A stretch of DNA of 64,000 nt. Origin: Neptunomonas qingdaonensis. GTDB taxonomy: Bacteria; Pseudomonadota; Gammaproteobacteria; Pseudomonadales; Balneatricaceae. A program made the position numbers and the translations under genes. The notes below the pieces were generated by a model, which was given only the letters and a program-made list of their open reading frames with translations, was not told where the DNA came from and ran no database searches. This document shows positions 34,502-46,037 of this stretch, in pieces; positions within the stretch are counted from its first letter, which is position 1, and every line of letters begins with the position of its first letter. The DNA is taken from contig NZ_FOOU01000011.1 of NCBI RefSeq assembly GCF_900113275.1, positions 93,849 to 157,848 on the forward strand, in the 5' to 3' direction.

Positions 34502-34626
34502 ATCCGTTCATGTTTTGTCTTTTACTTCTGATTTTTATCTGCAATTGCGACTCTTTCCGCTCGATATTCTCAGGCCGGTTAAAACCAGCATCGTGGTTTA
34601 AATCTCGATCTTATCAGACACGCTGA
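34498..34626 (+). CDS. Possible 42-residue peptide overlapping desaturase stop
   Basis: An ATG overlaps the desaturase TGA (ATGA), allowing reinitiation. The frame codes a hydrophobic N-terminus MNPFMFCLLLLIFICNC followed by a basic tail, with a lipobox-like IFIC or CNC. No other evidence; chance is possible. Confidence 0.25.
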   Translation: MNPFMFCLLLLIFICNCDSFRSIFSGRLKPASWFKSRSYQTR

Positions 34627-34876
34627 AAGGCTTTTTCGCGTCTTATCTCGCTGCACTCAACATCAGGCAATGTATGGCTCTAACTGAATTAAATTGTTAC
34701 TGATTGGTGTAATAGTATGTCCAGTGTTTATTGGGGTATATTGGCTAATGAAGGGTATCGTTAGTGATGCTGATTGAAACTGTCATTGTAACAATATCAC
34801 TTCCGGCTAGACTGGAATAACTTAGCGACATAAGTCACAAAATAACAGTACATAACCTGACGTATGGAGTCATCCC
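34502..34876. other. Leader region of fadBA
   Basis: Apart from the possible small frame at its left end, the 375 bases hold no gene. The stretch 34700-34860 is A+T-rich and should contain the fadBA promoter. No PsrA- or FadR-type palindrome is evident. Ribosome site TGGAG is at 34865-34869. Confidence 0.45.
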
Positions 34877-38214
<3,338 letters not shown>

Positions 38215-38254
38215 CGTTTATTGTCCAATACCTTGGCAGCAATAGCTATTAACT

Positions 38255-38290
38255 AAAAAGGGCCGCTGACTCATTTCAGCGGCCCTTTTT
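38255..38290. terminator. Terminator between fadA and ald
   Basis: Fifteen-bp stem AAAAAGGGCCGCTGA (38255-38269) with its exact complement 38276-38290, six-base loop. A- and T-runs on both sides make it bidirectional for the convergent genes. Confidence 0.93.
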
Positions 38291-38292
38291 AA

Positions 38293-38328
38293 GTTCATTG
38301 AATTGTTCATTGAATTGTTCATTGAATG
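38293..38328. repeat. 12-bp tandem repeat, three units
   Basis: GTTCATTGAATT at 38293-38304 and 38305-38316, then GTTCATTGAATG at 38317-38328, directly after the terminator. Confidence 0.92.
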
Positions 38329-38362
38329 GTTTGTTGGGATTTTTCTGGCTTAAAGCCGCCGA

Positions 38363-39478
38363 CTAGCGAATTGCATCCTCTGCCGTCTGATATTCATATC
38401 CCAATACGTCTGCAACGGCTTTATAGGTGATTTTGCCACGATGCACGTTTAAGCCATTACGCAGGTGCGGATCATCACTGAGTGCCTTCTGGTAGCCTTT
38501 ATTGGCCAGCGCTAGAATAAATGGCAAGGTTGCGTTAGTTAAAGCAAAGGTTGAGGTACGAGCAACACCGCCGGGCATATTAGCCACACAGTAATGCACC
38601 ACACCTTCTTCGATATAGATCGGGTCCTGGTGAGTGGTTGCATGCGATGTTTCAAAACAGCCGCCCTGGTCAATCGCGACATCGACTATCACGGCACCCG
38701 TTTTCATCTTTTTCAAATGATCACGCGTTACCAGCTTGGGTGCAGCTGCGCCGGGGATTAATACCGCGCCGACTACCAGATCTGCTGCAACGACTTCTTC
38801 TTCGATGGATTCAACATTGGAGTAAAGTGTTTTTAGTTGTGGGCCGTAAATCTCATCGAGTTGTTTTAGACGCGGCAAAGAACGATCCAGAATCGTAACG
38901 TCTGCACCTAATCCCATCGCCATGCGAGCAGCGTTGATGCCGACCACACCACCGCCAATGACGACAACTTTTGCGGGTGCAACACCCGGTACGCCGCCGA
39001 GTAAGGTACCTAGCCCGCCCTGAGCTTTTTCCAGTGAGTGTGCCCCAGCCTGAATCGCCATGCGTCCTGCGACTTCGCTCATAGGCGCAAGCAAAGGCAA
39101 GCCGGCGTGGTTATCGGTCACGGTTTCATAGGCAATGGCGACAGCGTCAGACTCTACTAAAAGTTTTGTTTGCTGGGGGTCTGGTGCAAGGTGAAGGTAC
39201 GTGAATAATAATTGGCCAGAACGCAGCATTTTACATTCGTTAGGCTGTGGCTCTTTTACTTTGACGATCATCTCTGCGGTGGCGAAGATCTCTTCAGCCG
39301 TGTCGATGATGGTTGCACCCGCCGCTTCATATAGTTCATTGGTTAAGCCAATAGCGGTTCCTCCATCGCGTTCAATGATGACTTGATGGCCAGCCGTTAC
39401 CAGCTCACGGACTCCCGCTGGCGTCATGCCAATGCGGTATTCATGGTTTTTGATCTCTTTAGGGACGCCGATAAGCAT
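38363..39478 (-). CDS. ald: Alanine dehydrogenase
   Basis: The 371-residue NAD-dependent enzyme interconverts L-alanine and pyruvate plus ammonia. Substrate-binding and catalytic residues Arg15 (EYRIGMTP), Lys75 (VKVKEP) and His96 (YLHLAPD) are at the exact positions known in mycobacterial and cyanobacterial Ald. The Rossmann motif [24 protein letters not shown] lies in the middle, and [20 protein letters not shown] near the C-terminus is typical. It is alone on its strand, preceded by a short inverted repeat and a tandem repeat; no Lrp-type regulator adjoins. Confidence 0.95.
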   Translation of the reverse strand: MLIGVPKEIKNHEYRIGMTPAGVRELVTAGHQVIIERDGGTAIGLTNELYEAAGATIIDTAEEIFATAEMIVKVKEPQPNECKMLRSGQLLFTYLHLAPDPQQTKLLVESDAVAIAYETVTDNHAGLPLLAPMSEVAGRMAIQAGAHSLEKAQGGLGTLLGGVPGVAPAKVVVIGGGVVGINAARMAMGLGADVTILDRSLPRLKQLDEIYGPQLKTLYSNVESIEEEVVAADLVVGAVLIPGAAAPKLVTRDHLKKMKTGAVIVDVAIDQGGCFETSHATTHQDPIYIEEGVVHYCVANMPGGVARTSTFALTNATLPFILALANKGYQKALSDDPHLRNGLNVHRGKITYKAVADVLGYEYQTAEDAIR

Positions 39479-39492
39479 GTCGAACCTCCAGT

Positions 39493-39516
39493 TGTCTCAT
39501 ATAGTGGTCTGAGACA
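39493..39516. promoter_or_regulatory. Seven-bp inverted repeat in the ald leader
   Basis: TGTCTCA (39493-39499) and TGAGACA (39510-39516) with a 10-base spacer, ending 14 bases before the ald start. It could be an operator overlapping the ribosome-site region. Confidence 0.45.
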
Positions 39517-39544
39517 GGCATTTTTTATTGTTGGGGTAAAATAA

Positions 39545-39574
39545 ATTCAGATTAGTATTATTCAGATTAGCACT
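39545..39574. repeat. 15-bp tandem duplication upstream of ald
   Basis: ATTCAGATTAGTATT (39545-39559) followed by ATTCAGATTAGCACT (39560-39574). Confidence 0.8.
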
Positions 39575-39708
39575 GGATTGGCAGAATATTACGATGTTGT
39601 TGATCGATAATTAGACAATATCACTGCTTATTTGGTAGTTGATGGCAATAAAAACTGTGCTGTTGCACAAAATTGGCGTTATTTATGGGGGATAGCTCTT
39701 ATCATTGT

Positions 39709-40029
39709 TTAAAGACCGAAACCAAAACGAAATAAGCTAAAGGCAAGCATCCCGACAACAATGGTTGTCAGCAGGTCTTTGCGGATAAACGCTGTGATGA
39801 CGGCTATCAATGAAGCCAGTAACCAAGGGTTAGTGGGGCTTACCCATAGCTGCCCTTGTGGCATCAACACTGCAGGCATGATGATGGCTGTTAATACGGC
39901 AGGCGGTACAAATCCCAGGCCTGTGCTGAGCCAGGCGGGAAAATGCACACGTCCTGCAACTGCAAACAGTACATAACGTACGCTAAACGTCACAATGAAC
40001 ATACCAGCAATTAACAGTGCTTCATTCAT
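39709..40029 (-). CDS. azlD: AzlD family branched-chain amino acid exporter subunit
   Basis: A 106-residue protein with four predicted spans and the AzlD pattern: YVLFAVAGRVHFPAWLSTGLGFVPPAVLTAIIMPAVL and a C-terminal LLTTIVVGMLAFSLFRF. AzlD is the small partner of AzlC, together exporting branched-chain amino acids (YgaZH-like). It starts 19 bases after azlC ends. Confidence 0.9.
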   Translation of the reverse strand: MNEALLIAGMFIVTFSVRYVLFAVAGRVHFPAWLSTGLGFVPPAVLTAIIMPAVLMPQGQLWVSPTNPWLLASLIAVITAFIRKDLLTTIVVGMLAFSLFRFGFGL

Positions 40030-40048
40030 GATAACTCCTTATAGATTC

Positions 40049-40822
40049 CTATAAGTCCTTGTTGTTTTTGTTATCTTGCTTACTTTGTCGCGCCAGCATC
40101 ATTTGAAAAGATAAGCCAACAGCAATCCCGGATAGCGCGGCGAGTAACAGGCCTAGTTTGTGAGGCATGCCTGCGGTAGCTATCGCCATTGCCGCCGCAA
40201 CAATAACGCAGGCCCACATCGGTTTGTTTTTAAGGTAAGGCACAACCATGCCAATAAAAGTAACTGACATTGCAAAATCCAATCCCCATTGGGTCATGTC
40301 AGGAAACAGCTCTCCTAGCGCTACACCTATAGCGGTACATAGCACCCAATTACCATACATGGCGCAAAAAGAGCCTAAGTAGAACCAGTGTGCGTTACGA
40401 ATATCATCTTGTTGAAGGTAGCGGCTACTCACTGCAGCGAAGGTCTCATCGGTTAGCCCAAATGCCATCAGTATGCGCCAGCGCTGAGGGAGGTGGCGAA
40501 CTTTGGGTACTAAGTTGGCGGCATATAGGATATGCCGCAAGTTGACGACGAAGGTTGTCGCAATAATGATAGGTAGCGCCGCGCCTGCTGCGAGCAAACC
40601 GAGTACGATAAACTGGCTGGCGCCAGCAAAAACAATGATCGACATAGCGAGGGCGCCAATTACTGATAATCCGCTGGGTTCTGCCAGTGTGCCAAAGATA
40701 ATGCCGAACGGTATTGCGCCCACTATTAAAGGCAAGGTGGCTTTTGCGCCACCCATAAATTCATGGCGGCGTTGCTTTGTTGATGAAGGAGGTGTTGAAG
40801 GTAGCGTTGTTGTATGCGTCAT
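40049..40822 (-). CDS. azlC: AzlC family branched-chain amino acid exporter
   Basis: A 257-residue membrane protein with the AzlC sequence pattern: GAKATLPLIVGAIPFGIIFGTLA, MSIIVFAGASQFIVLGLLAAGA, NLRHILYAANLVPKVRHL (a strongly conserved cytosolic loop) and GLTDETFAAVSSRYL. It works with AzlD as an exporter of valine or other branched-chain residues. Presence beside alanine dehydrogenase and downstream of a liv importer region suggests balancing of amino-acid pools; no regulator is adjacent. Confidence 0.92.
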   Translation of the reverse strand: MTHTTTLPSTPPSSTKQRRHEFMGGAKATLPLIVGAIPFGIIFGTLAEPSGLSVIGALAMSIIVFAGASQFIVLGLLAAGAALPIIIATTFVVNLRHILYAANLVPKVRHLPQRWRILMAFGLTDETFAAVSSRYLQQDDIRNAHWFYLGSFCAMYGNWVLCTAIGVALGELFPDMTQWGLDFAMSVTFIGMVVPYLKNKPMWACVIVAAAMAIATAGMPHKLGLLLAALSGIAVGLSFQMMLARQSKQDNKNNKDL

Positions 40823-41040
40823 GATTGTTTGCCATTCATCACAGGGTTAACGTTAAGCAGATATCGGGCCGAGGGTATATCGATGGCCTGTTAGGATGAA
40901 GTACTTTACAAAAACCAGCATTACCAGGCTCTGATGCTGTGAAATGAATTATATACTCCTGTTGGCTGATGTTTACGCAACAGGATACATAATTTAAAGC
41001 GAACCATTAAAAAGTAAAGGCTTGATTGTAAACCAGGTTT

Positions 41041-41922
41041 TTATGCTAAGAAGCGATTTTTCCAGTTGATACCTGCTAATGCCGATCCGCCCACAATGGC
41101 AGTGCAGGCTAACAGCAGTGTCCAGCTTAATTGGGCTTCTCCTGCGGCTATTAGTAAGAGAACCGAGATTAGCGGCGCAGCGTAAGCGAGTATGCCGAGT
41201 AGCTGTAAATTACCGTGCTTGATGCCGTAGTCCCACGTGAAAAAGGCGATGCCTACCGGGCCAAGGCCAAGCCCTGCTATTCCTGCCCACTGCATACCTG
41301 TGCTTGGCCAGACGGTAGGTTCCCATGCTAGATGGCATAGCAGCGCTAGTATCGCGGTTACGGCACAAAACCAGCCTACCGCATCGGTGGGTACGGCGCT
41401 TACTAGTCTGCTGGCAACAGAATATCCCGACCATATGAAGGCGCATGCTAGCGCTAATAAGTAGCCTGGGAGGTATTCGCTGTGAAACCCAATGCCACCT
41501 TTACCGATCAGTACCCCACATCCTAATAGTGCTAATAGGGCGCCGAGTAAGTATTTCAGCCTAAAGTGCTCTCCCGGCAACAGGGCTGCGAATAATACAA
41601 TCAGCAGTGGCCAGAGGTAGGCCAGCAGGCTGACTTCTACTGCCGGGGCTTTTGTCATCGCAACGAAATAACAAAAGTGATAACCAAAGTAGCCCCCCAC
41701 ACCCAATATCCAGGCCAATTTGGGTTGGCGCAGGTGACGTAAACCTAAGTGCCCTTGGTACCACCAGCGTAAACTCATCAAGAGAAAAGCGATACTGAAG
41801 GTCATCGCCATCATTTGAAAAGGGGGTATCTGGCCATCAGTAAGGCGGGTAAATAATGCGAGTGCGCCCCATAAAATAATCGAGATGGAGCCTATGTAGG
41901 TTGCACGCTGTACTTGGGACAT
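41041..41922 (-). CDS. EamA/DMT family transporter (YddG-like)
   Basis: The 293-residue protein has ten predicted spans in two EamA repeats (first repeat SIILWGALALFTRL, second GYLLALACAFIWSGYSVASRL). Arrangement and sequence flavour resemble YddG, an aromatic and small amino-acid exporter, but the substrate is not certain. The ATG at 41922 follows GGTGA; an extra six codons to 41940 are open without a ribosome site. Upstream on its strand lies a run of 21-bp repeats that could be promoter-proximal. Confidence 0.85.
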   Translation of the reverse strand: MSQVQRATYIGSISIILWGALALFTRLTDGQIPPFQMMAMTFSIAFLLMSLRWWYQGHLGLRHLRQPKLAWILGVGGYFGYHFCYFVAMTKAPAVEVSLLAYLWPLLIVLFAALLPGEHFRLKYLLGALLALLGCGVLIGKGGIGFHSEYLPGYLLALACAFIWSGYSVASRLVSAVPTDAVGWFCAVTAILALLCHLAWEPTVWPSTGMQWAGIAGLGLGPVGIAFFTWDYGIKHGNLQLLGILAYAAPLISVLLLIAAGEAQLSWTLLLACTAIVGGSALAGINWKNRFLA

Positions 41923-41990
41923 TAGTTCACCAACAATCATATTTAAGAGAATATCTAGTGTATGACCTGAGAAGTGCTACTGTCTTTGCT

Positions 41991-42095
41991 GATATGGCTG
42001 AACTCTTTGTCGATTCAGCGGAGTTCTTAGTCGATTTAGCTGAGCTCTATAATAATACAGGTGGACTAGTTGTCGATCTGGCGAAAGTGACGCGG
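41991..42095. repeat. 21-bp imperfect tandem repeat, about five units
   Basis: Units at 41991, 42012, 42033, 42054 and 42075; the first three share GAT-x-x-GC-GA with CTC or TTC in the middle, e.g. GATATGGCTGAACTC and GATTTAGCTGAGCTC. They fill the gap upstream of the EamA gene and run 30 bases into the 3' end of the AraC gene. In one plus frame they read as a seven-residue D-x-A-E-L repeat with no ribosome site. Confidence 0.75.
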
Positions 42096-42800
42096 TGAAT
42101 GCCCGAAGTGCTTTTTGAACCGACTGCTAAATGCGGAAAGGTTGTTATATCCGACATGATCAGCGACCTGCTGAACACTCATGGTGGCTGTCTCCAGTAG
42201 CTGCCAGGCTTGCTGCATGCGTTTTTCAATTAAATATTGCTGCGGTGTCATGCCGAGTTGTCGGCGAAACAATTCATTGAGCTGGCGTTGGCTGATATTA
42301 GCAGCGGTTGCTAGCGTTGTGGCGGATATAGACTCGCTAAAATGATGATCAAGATAGCTTCTCGCCGCTTCAATACGACGATCTACTTGTAAAGGTTTGC
42401 CAAAACGTTCCTGTAATAATTGAATGAGTAACAAAAGCATCTGGCGTTCGCTATTGGTATTTTGAGACGGTTTGAGCAAAAGGTTCTGGTGCAGAAAAGT
42501 TACGTAGTGTGCGAGTGCACCGTCAAGGGGGATGAAGGCCGGTAGTTTCTCCAGTTCAGGCGCAAGTGCGGCGGGCACATCGGCAACAACAAAGCTGTTT
42601 TGATCAGAGGCAGAAAACTCGTGAGTTTCTCCTGCAAGGATCATAGCTGCTTGCCGGGGAGATACCTGGCCTTCTTGGTTGCCGATATTCATGGCAAGCT
42701 GCCCAGCGATAGGAAGCACCAGCTGATGGTAGTCGTGCTGGTGGGATTTAGCTTCATGACTATAGCTGCGCAGGTCCAATGTCAGGTTGGTGTGCTTCAT
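42066..42800 (-). CDS. AraC-family transcriptional regulator
   Basis: The 244-residue protein has an N-terminal cupin-type sensing half (YSHEAKSHQHDYHQLVLPIAGQLAMNIGNQEGQV, His-rich as in cupins) and a C-terminal double helix-turn-helix (about 145-240): ISATTLATAANISQRQLNELFRRQLGMTPQQYLIEKRMQQAWQLLE and MSVQQVADHVGYNNLSAFSSRFKKHFGHSPRHFRQ. The start overlaps the MOSC gene stop by four bases (ATGA). Target genes unknown; the divergent-like EamA exporter downstream is a candidate by position. Confidence 0.92.
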   Translation of the reverse strand: MKHTNLTLDLRSYSHEAKSHQHDYHQLVLPIAGQLAMNIGNQEGQVSPRQAAMILAGETHEFSASDQNSFVVADVPAALAPELEKLPAFIPLDGALAHYVTFLHQNLLLKPSQNTNSERQMLLLLIQLLQERFGKPLQVDRRIEAARSYLDHHFSESISATTLATAANISQRQLNELFRRQLGMTPQQYLIEKRMQQAWQLLETATMSVQQVADHVGYNNLSAFSSRFKKHFGHSPRHFRQIDN

Positions 42801-43630
42801 TCAACATCACGAATAAGATCAGCAGGCGCTTGTTTAATAACCTCTATTGGCATACCCGCTTCAATAACCCCGCAGTTTTGTGCGATCAGGTTCTGACCAA
42901 ACAGTGCGCCACCCTCATGAGCGCGGCGGTATTTTAGCATCGTTCGCAGCGGTTCCTGGTGTGGGTTGAATTCGATGGAGTGGGGTGGCAAAGTCGTCAG
43001 CTTACAGCGTTCACAAGGTGAGTGAACAGTAAAGCGGACTTCGCCAATTTGAATCTCTTGCCAGTCATCTTCCGCAAAAGGGAGGTTACCGCTAGCAACC
43101 AAGTTGGGTCTGAATTGCTGCATAGCGATGAAGTCAGGGCAGCGCTCTTGTAGCCAATCGAGTGATGCTGTGCTGGTTAATAGCAGCGGATAGCCATCGG
43201 CAAAGCTGACTTGTTGCTCTGTGAAATCTTTGATAGGACGCTCTGTTTTTTCACCAAAAAATAACAGTTGGCAAGGCGTGTCTAAAAATGCGCTAACCCA
43301 TTGTTGTGCCTCTACACCACAATGCTGTGCTTGCATGAGCTGCTTCCATACCTCTGTTTCCCGGTAATCGTCCAGATAATCAGCTTCATGTAATTCCAGA
43401 GTTGGTGCGCCTTGGGCGGCGAGGATTACACCGCCATCAAACGGTGTTGCCATCAGTTGAGTGAGCTTGGGGTACTTGCGGGCTGTCATAAAAACCCCGC
43501 TTTCATCAGCCACCATATAACGGCGATCTCCACTTAATCCGAGTTCATCTATCCAGCCACGACTGAGCTCGATGGGAGCACAGGACTTTACCGGGTGCTG
43601 GTGAATACTATGTAAGTAGATATCGCTCAT
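42797..43630 (-). CDS. MOSC domain protein (molybdenum cofactor sulfurase-like)
   Basis: A 277-residue protein starting at 43630 (MSDIYLHSIHQHPVKSC), with the N-terminal MOSC beta-barrel domain and the C-terminal MOSC domain carrying FRPNLVASGNLPFAEDDW and the Cys-rich PCERCKLTTL. The family includes YcbX, which acts with molybdenum enzymes in reducing N-hydroxylated bases; the Fe-S ferredoxin domain found in YcbX is absent. An extra 22 codons upstream are open but lack support. Operonic with the AraC regulator. Exact function unknown. Confidence 0.88.
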   Translation of the reverse strand: MSDIYLHSIHQHPVKSCAPIELSRGWIDELGLSGDRRYMVADESGVFMTARKYPKLTQLMATPFDGGVILAAQGAPTLELHEADYLDDYRETEVWKQLMQAQHCGVEAQQWVSAFLDTPCQLLFFGEKTERPIKDFTEQQVSFADGYPLLLTSTASLDWLQERCPDFIAMQQFRPNLVASGNLPFAEDDWQEIQIGEVRFTVHSPCERCKLTTLPPHSIEFNPHQEPLRTMLKYRRAHEGGALFGQNLIAQNCGVIEAGMPIEVIKQAPADLIRDVE

Positions 43631-43935
43631 GAACTGAATCCCTGTTGTGCTAAATAGTCGTGCTAAACACTTGTATACATGGCAGATTAATCGCATAACA
43701 ACAGGCTTGTACAGGCTTTTTTGAAGCCAATACGTATTTTATCGCAGGCGTTTTATTTCCCATTCGATGACCTGATTATCCATCATCAGTGGGATATCGA
43801 GTGATGTTGTTGAGCGCAAGTCTGCTAAGCCCTGGTGAGAACTGCTTTTCTGTTAGGTGTTATTTCGTGCGTGGAGTAGATGGCGAAAAAAAACCGGCCA
43901 ATTGACCGGTTTCTTGATGGGCAAAGGGACGTTTA
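43631..43935. other. 305-base gap between MOSC and PHA depolymerase genes
   Basis: Holds a loose 13-base duplication beginning GTGCTAAA (43647 and 43660), an A-run at 43886-43893 and the depolymerase terminator. No gene seen. Confidence 0.5.
43886..43912 (-). terminator. Terminator of the PHA depolymerase gene
   Basis: Stem AAACCGG (43891-43897) / CCGGTTT (43906-43912) with a loop of eight; on the minus strand it ends in eight U residues. Confidence 0.88.
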
Positions 43936-45198
43936 CTAATTGAGCTTTGTTACCAAAGACAGTGTATTTGGCTGTGTTTGCTCGTGTGACTGAATAAACG
44001 CTTTAATCTTAGGGCCGACCTCTTCACGGAAACGACGTCCGTTAAAGATACCGTAGTGGCCTACTTCCGGCTGTACATAATGTTCACGCATGTTGTCAGG
44101 TATATTGCTTAGAATGTCATGAGCGGCTTTCGTTTGGCCTTTGCCGGTGATGTCGTCATTTTCACCCTCTACTGTTAGTAAGGCTGTGGCTTTAACCGCG
44201 GACGTATCGATTTTTTTGCCTTCAAAGAGCATTTCGCCACGGGGTAAGCGGTGGTCAAGGAAGACTTTACGAATGGTTTCCAGGTAAAAATCTGCCGGAA
44301 GATCCATAACCGCGAGATATTCGTTGTAGAACTCTCTGTGAGCCTCAGCACTATCGCCATCGCCTTTAACCAAATCATCAAAGAACTTAAAATGTTTTTT
44401 GATATGGCTATTCATATTCATGCTCATAAAACCGGAGAGCTGAATAAAGCCTGGATATACTTTTTGCCCTGCGCCAGCGAAATCGGCAGGTATTGTATTG
44501 ATAACGTTATTTTCAAACCACTCTAAATCTTTGCCGGAGGCATAGTCATTGACTTCTGTAGGGTTGATTCGTGTATCAACAGGGCCGCCCATAAGCGTGA
44601 GCGAGCGAGGAATATTCGGGTTGTTGCGCTCTGCCATGATGGTTGCAGCAACAATAGCCGGTACGCTCGGCTGGCACACCGCAATGACGTGGGTGTCGGG
44701 GCCTAAAAACTCAAGGAACTCGATCAAATAGCGCACATAATCATCAAAGGTAAAGCCACCTTCGTTGAAAGGGACGTCCCGCGCATTTTGCCAATCGGTA
44801 ATATAAACTTCGTGGTCTGGAATAAATTGCTCTACCGTGCCGCGTAACAAGGTTGCATAGTGGCCGGACATTGGCGCCACCAGGAGTACTTTAGGGTGGT
44901 TGTATTTGCCGGTGCGACGAAAATGTAACAGATCACAGAAGGGGAGTGCGTAGGGCACTTCTTCCCTGATACGAATTTTTTCGCCGTTAATTATTGTTTG
45001 GTTTATTCCGAATTCAGGTTTTTCGTAGTTGTCGGTGCAACGTATGATCAGTTCTAAATGCGCTAGTAATGTGCGTGTCATTGAGCCTTCCAAAAAAGGC
45101 TGCATCCAAGATAATTTAAGCTGTTTTTTCCACGCTTGTGCGAAAAGGTGCAAGGGTTGAACAGATTGGTTGATGGTGTGATGTAGTTGGTACAGCAT
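43936..45198 (-). CDS. phaZ: Intracellular polyhydroxyalkanoate depolymerase
   Basis: The 420-residue enzyme degrades stored PHB or PHA granules. The N-terminus MLYQLHHTINQSVQPLH matches known PhaZ, and AAGGA eight bases before the ATG at 45198 supports it over the ATG six codons upstream. The alpha/beta hydrolase core has APMSGHYATLLRGTVEQF, ITDWQNARDVP, and the nucleophile Cys175 in VCQPSVP (a Cys rather than Ser nucleophile is normal for this PhaZa1/PhaZd-like group). No phaCAB synthesis genes lie here; the neighbouring hotdog gene may be linked. Confidence 0.92.
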   Translation of the reverse strand: MLYQLHHTINQSVQPLHLFAQAWKKQLKLSWMQPFLEGSMTRTLLAHLELIIRCTDNYEKPEFGINQTIINGEKIRIREEVPYALPFCDLLHFRRTGKYNHPKVLLVAPMSGHYATLLRGTVEQFIPDHEVYITDWQNARDVPFNEGGFTFDDYVRYLIEFLEFLGPDTHVIAVCQPSVPAIVAATIMAERNNPNIPRSLTLMGGPVDTRINPTEVNDYASGKDLEWFENNVINTIPADFAGAGQKVYPGFIQLSGFMSMNMNSHIKKHFKFFDDLVKGDGDSAEAHREFYNEYLAVMDLPADFYLETIRKVFLDHRLPRGEMLFEGKKIDTSAVKATALLTVEGENDDITGKGQTKAAHDILSNIPDNMREHYVQPEVGHYGIFNGRRFREEVGPKIKAFIQSHEQTQPNTLSLVTKLN

Positions 45199-45512
45199 AG
45201 AATAATTCCTTATCAATCTATATTGATTGATTCATTATTTATCTGCAAAAAATATATATTGCAGCGCAGCATTTAATGCTTAGTGTATAGGTTAATACTT
45301 TTATTTGGCAAGATAATATATCTTCTCTTTTTGATGTTGCGTAGCAGCAATGTTGTCAGGTATATATGCTTAATGGTTGCTTAAAGAGCGGGCGATTCAT
45401 TATTGTTGTGATACCTTACTGGCATGCGTGAGCGGCCATCAGGGAGAGGTGTTTTGATTTCTGCGGATACATCTGGGGACAAGTATAAGGCAAGTAACAA
45501 GAGAGGTAGTGA
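45199..45512. other. 314-base divergent gap phaZ / DUF4442 gene
   Basis: A+T-rich in its left half. Carries promoters in both directions presumably. No strong palindrome or gene. The plus-strand ribosome site AGAGG is just before 45513. Confidence 0.45.
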
Positions 45513-45965
45513 ATGAAATGGTCACCTCGTGTGCTGAAATTTGCACTGAATATTTATGGACCTTATCTGGGTGCTGGGATTCGTATTACGCATATTGATC
45601 CTGAGTGGCGTGAGATGCATGTACGCATGAAATTACGTTGGTATAACCGTAATATAATGGGCACGCATTTTGGAGGGTGTTTATACGCGATGGTTGATCC
45701 TCAGATGATGCTAATGCTGATGAATCGCTTGGGCAAAGAATATATCGTATGGGATCAGGCTGCAGAAATTGAGTATGTAAAACCTGCCAAAGGTACGGTA
45801 GAGGCTCATTTAAGTTTATCGGATGCTCAGTTGGATGAGATTAAAAGAAAAACGTCAGGTGGATTGGCGTATCGGCCTTCATTTGAAATAGCTATACGTG
45901 ATGTAGATGGCATTGTGGTGAGCAAAGTAAAAAAAGTGCTGTATGTAAAACGCAAAAAACATTAA
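45513..45965 (+). CDS. DUF4442 hotdog-fold protein (thioesterase-like)
   Basis: A 150-residue protein with the DUF4442 hotdog pattern: FALNIYGPYLGAGIRITHIDPEWREMHVRMKLRWYNRNIMGTHFGGCLYAMVDPQMMLMLM. The MGTHFGG motif aligns with the catalytic helix of thioesterase-like hotdog proteins. Acyl-CoA thioesterase activity is plausible but the family is uncharacterised. Placed divergently from PHA depolymerase. Ribosome site AGAGG. Confidence 0.85.
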   Translation: MKWSPRVLKFALNIYGPYLGAGIRITHIDPEWREMHVRMKLRWYNRNIMGTHFGGCLYAMVDPQMMLMLMNRLGKEYIVWDQAAEIEYVKPAKGTVEAHLSLSDAQLDEIKRKTSGGLAYRPSFEIAIRDVDGIVVSKVKKVLYVKRKKH

Positions 45966-45979
45966 GTCTAAGTACTTAT

Positions 45980-46009
45980 TTAATCTAGATATTGTTAATC
46001 TGGATATTC
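45980..46009. repeat. 15-bp tandem duplication after DUF4442 gene
   Basis: TTAATCTAGATATTG (45980-45994) then TTAATCTGGATATTC (45995-46009), 13 of 15 identical. Confidence 0.85.
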
Positions 46010-46037
46010 TTGGCCTGGAGTAGTTAAACAAAAATAA

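Noticed and set aside
41901..42098. 65-codon plus-strand frame over the 21-bp repeats
   Set aside because: Begins with TTG, lacks a ribosome site and overlaps the EamA and AraC genes; kept only as a repeat observation.
42797..43696. Longer MOSC start at 43696
   Set aside because: The added 22 residues are Cys-rich and unrelated to the family N-terminus; 43630 matches MSDIYLHSIHQHP.
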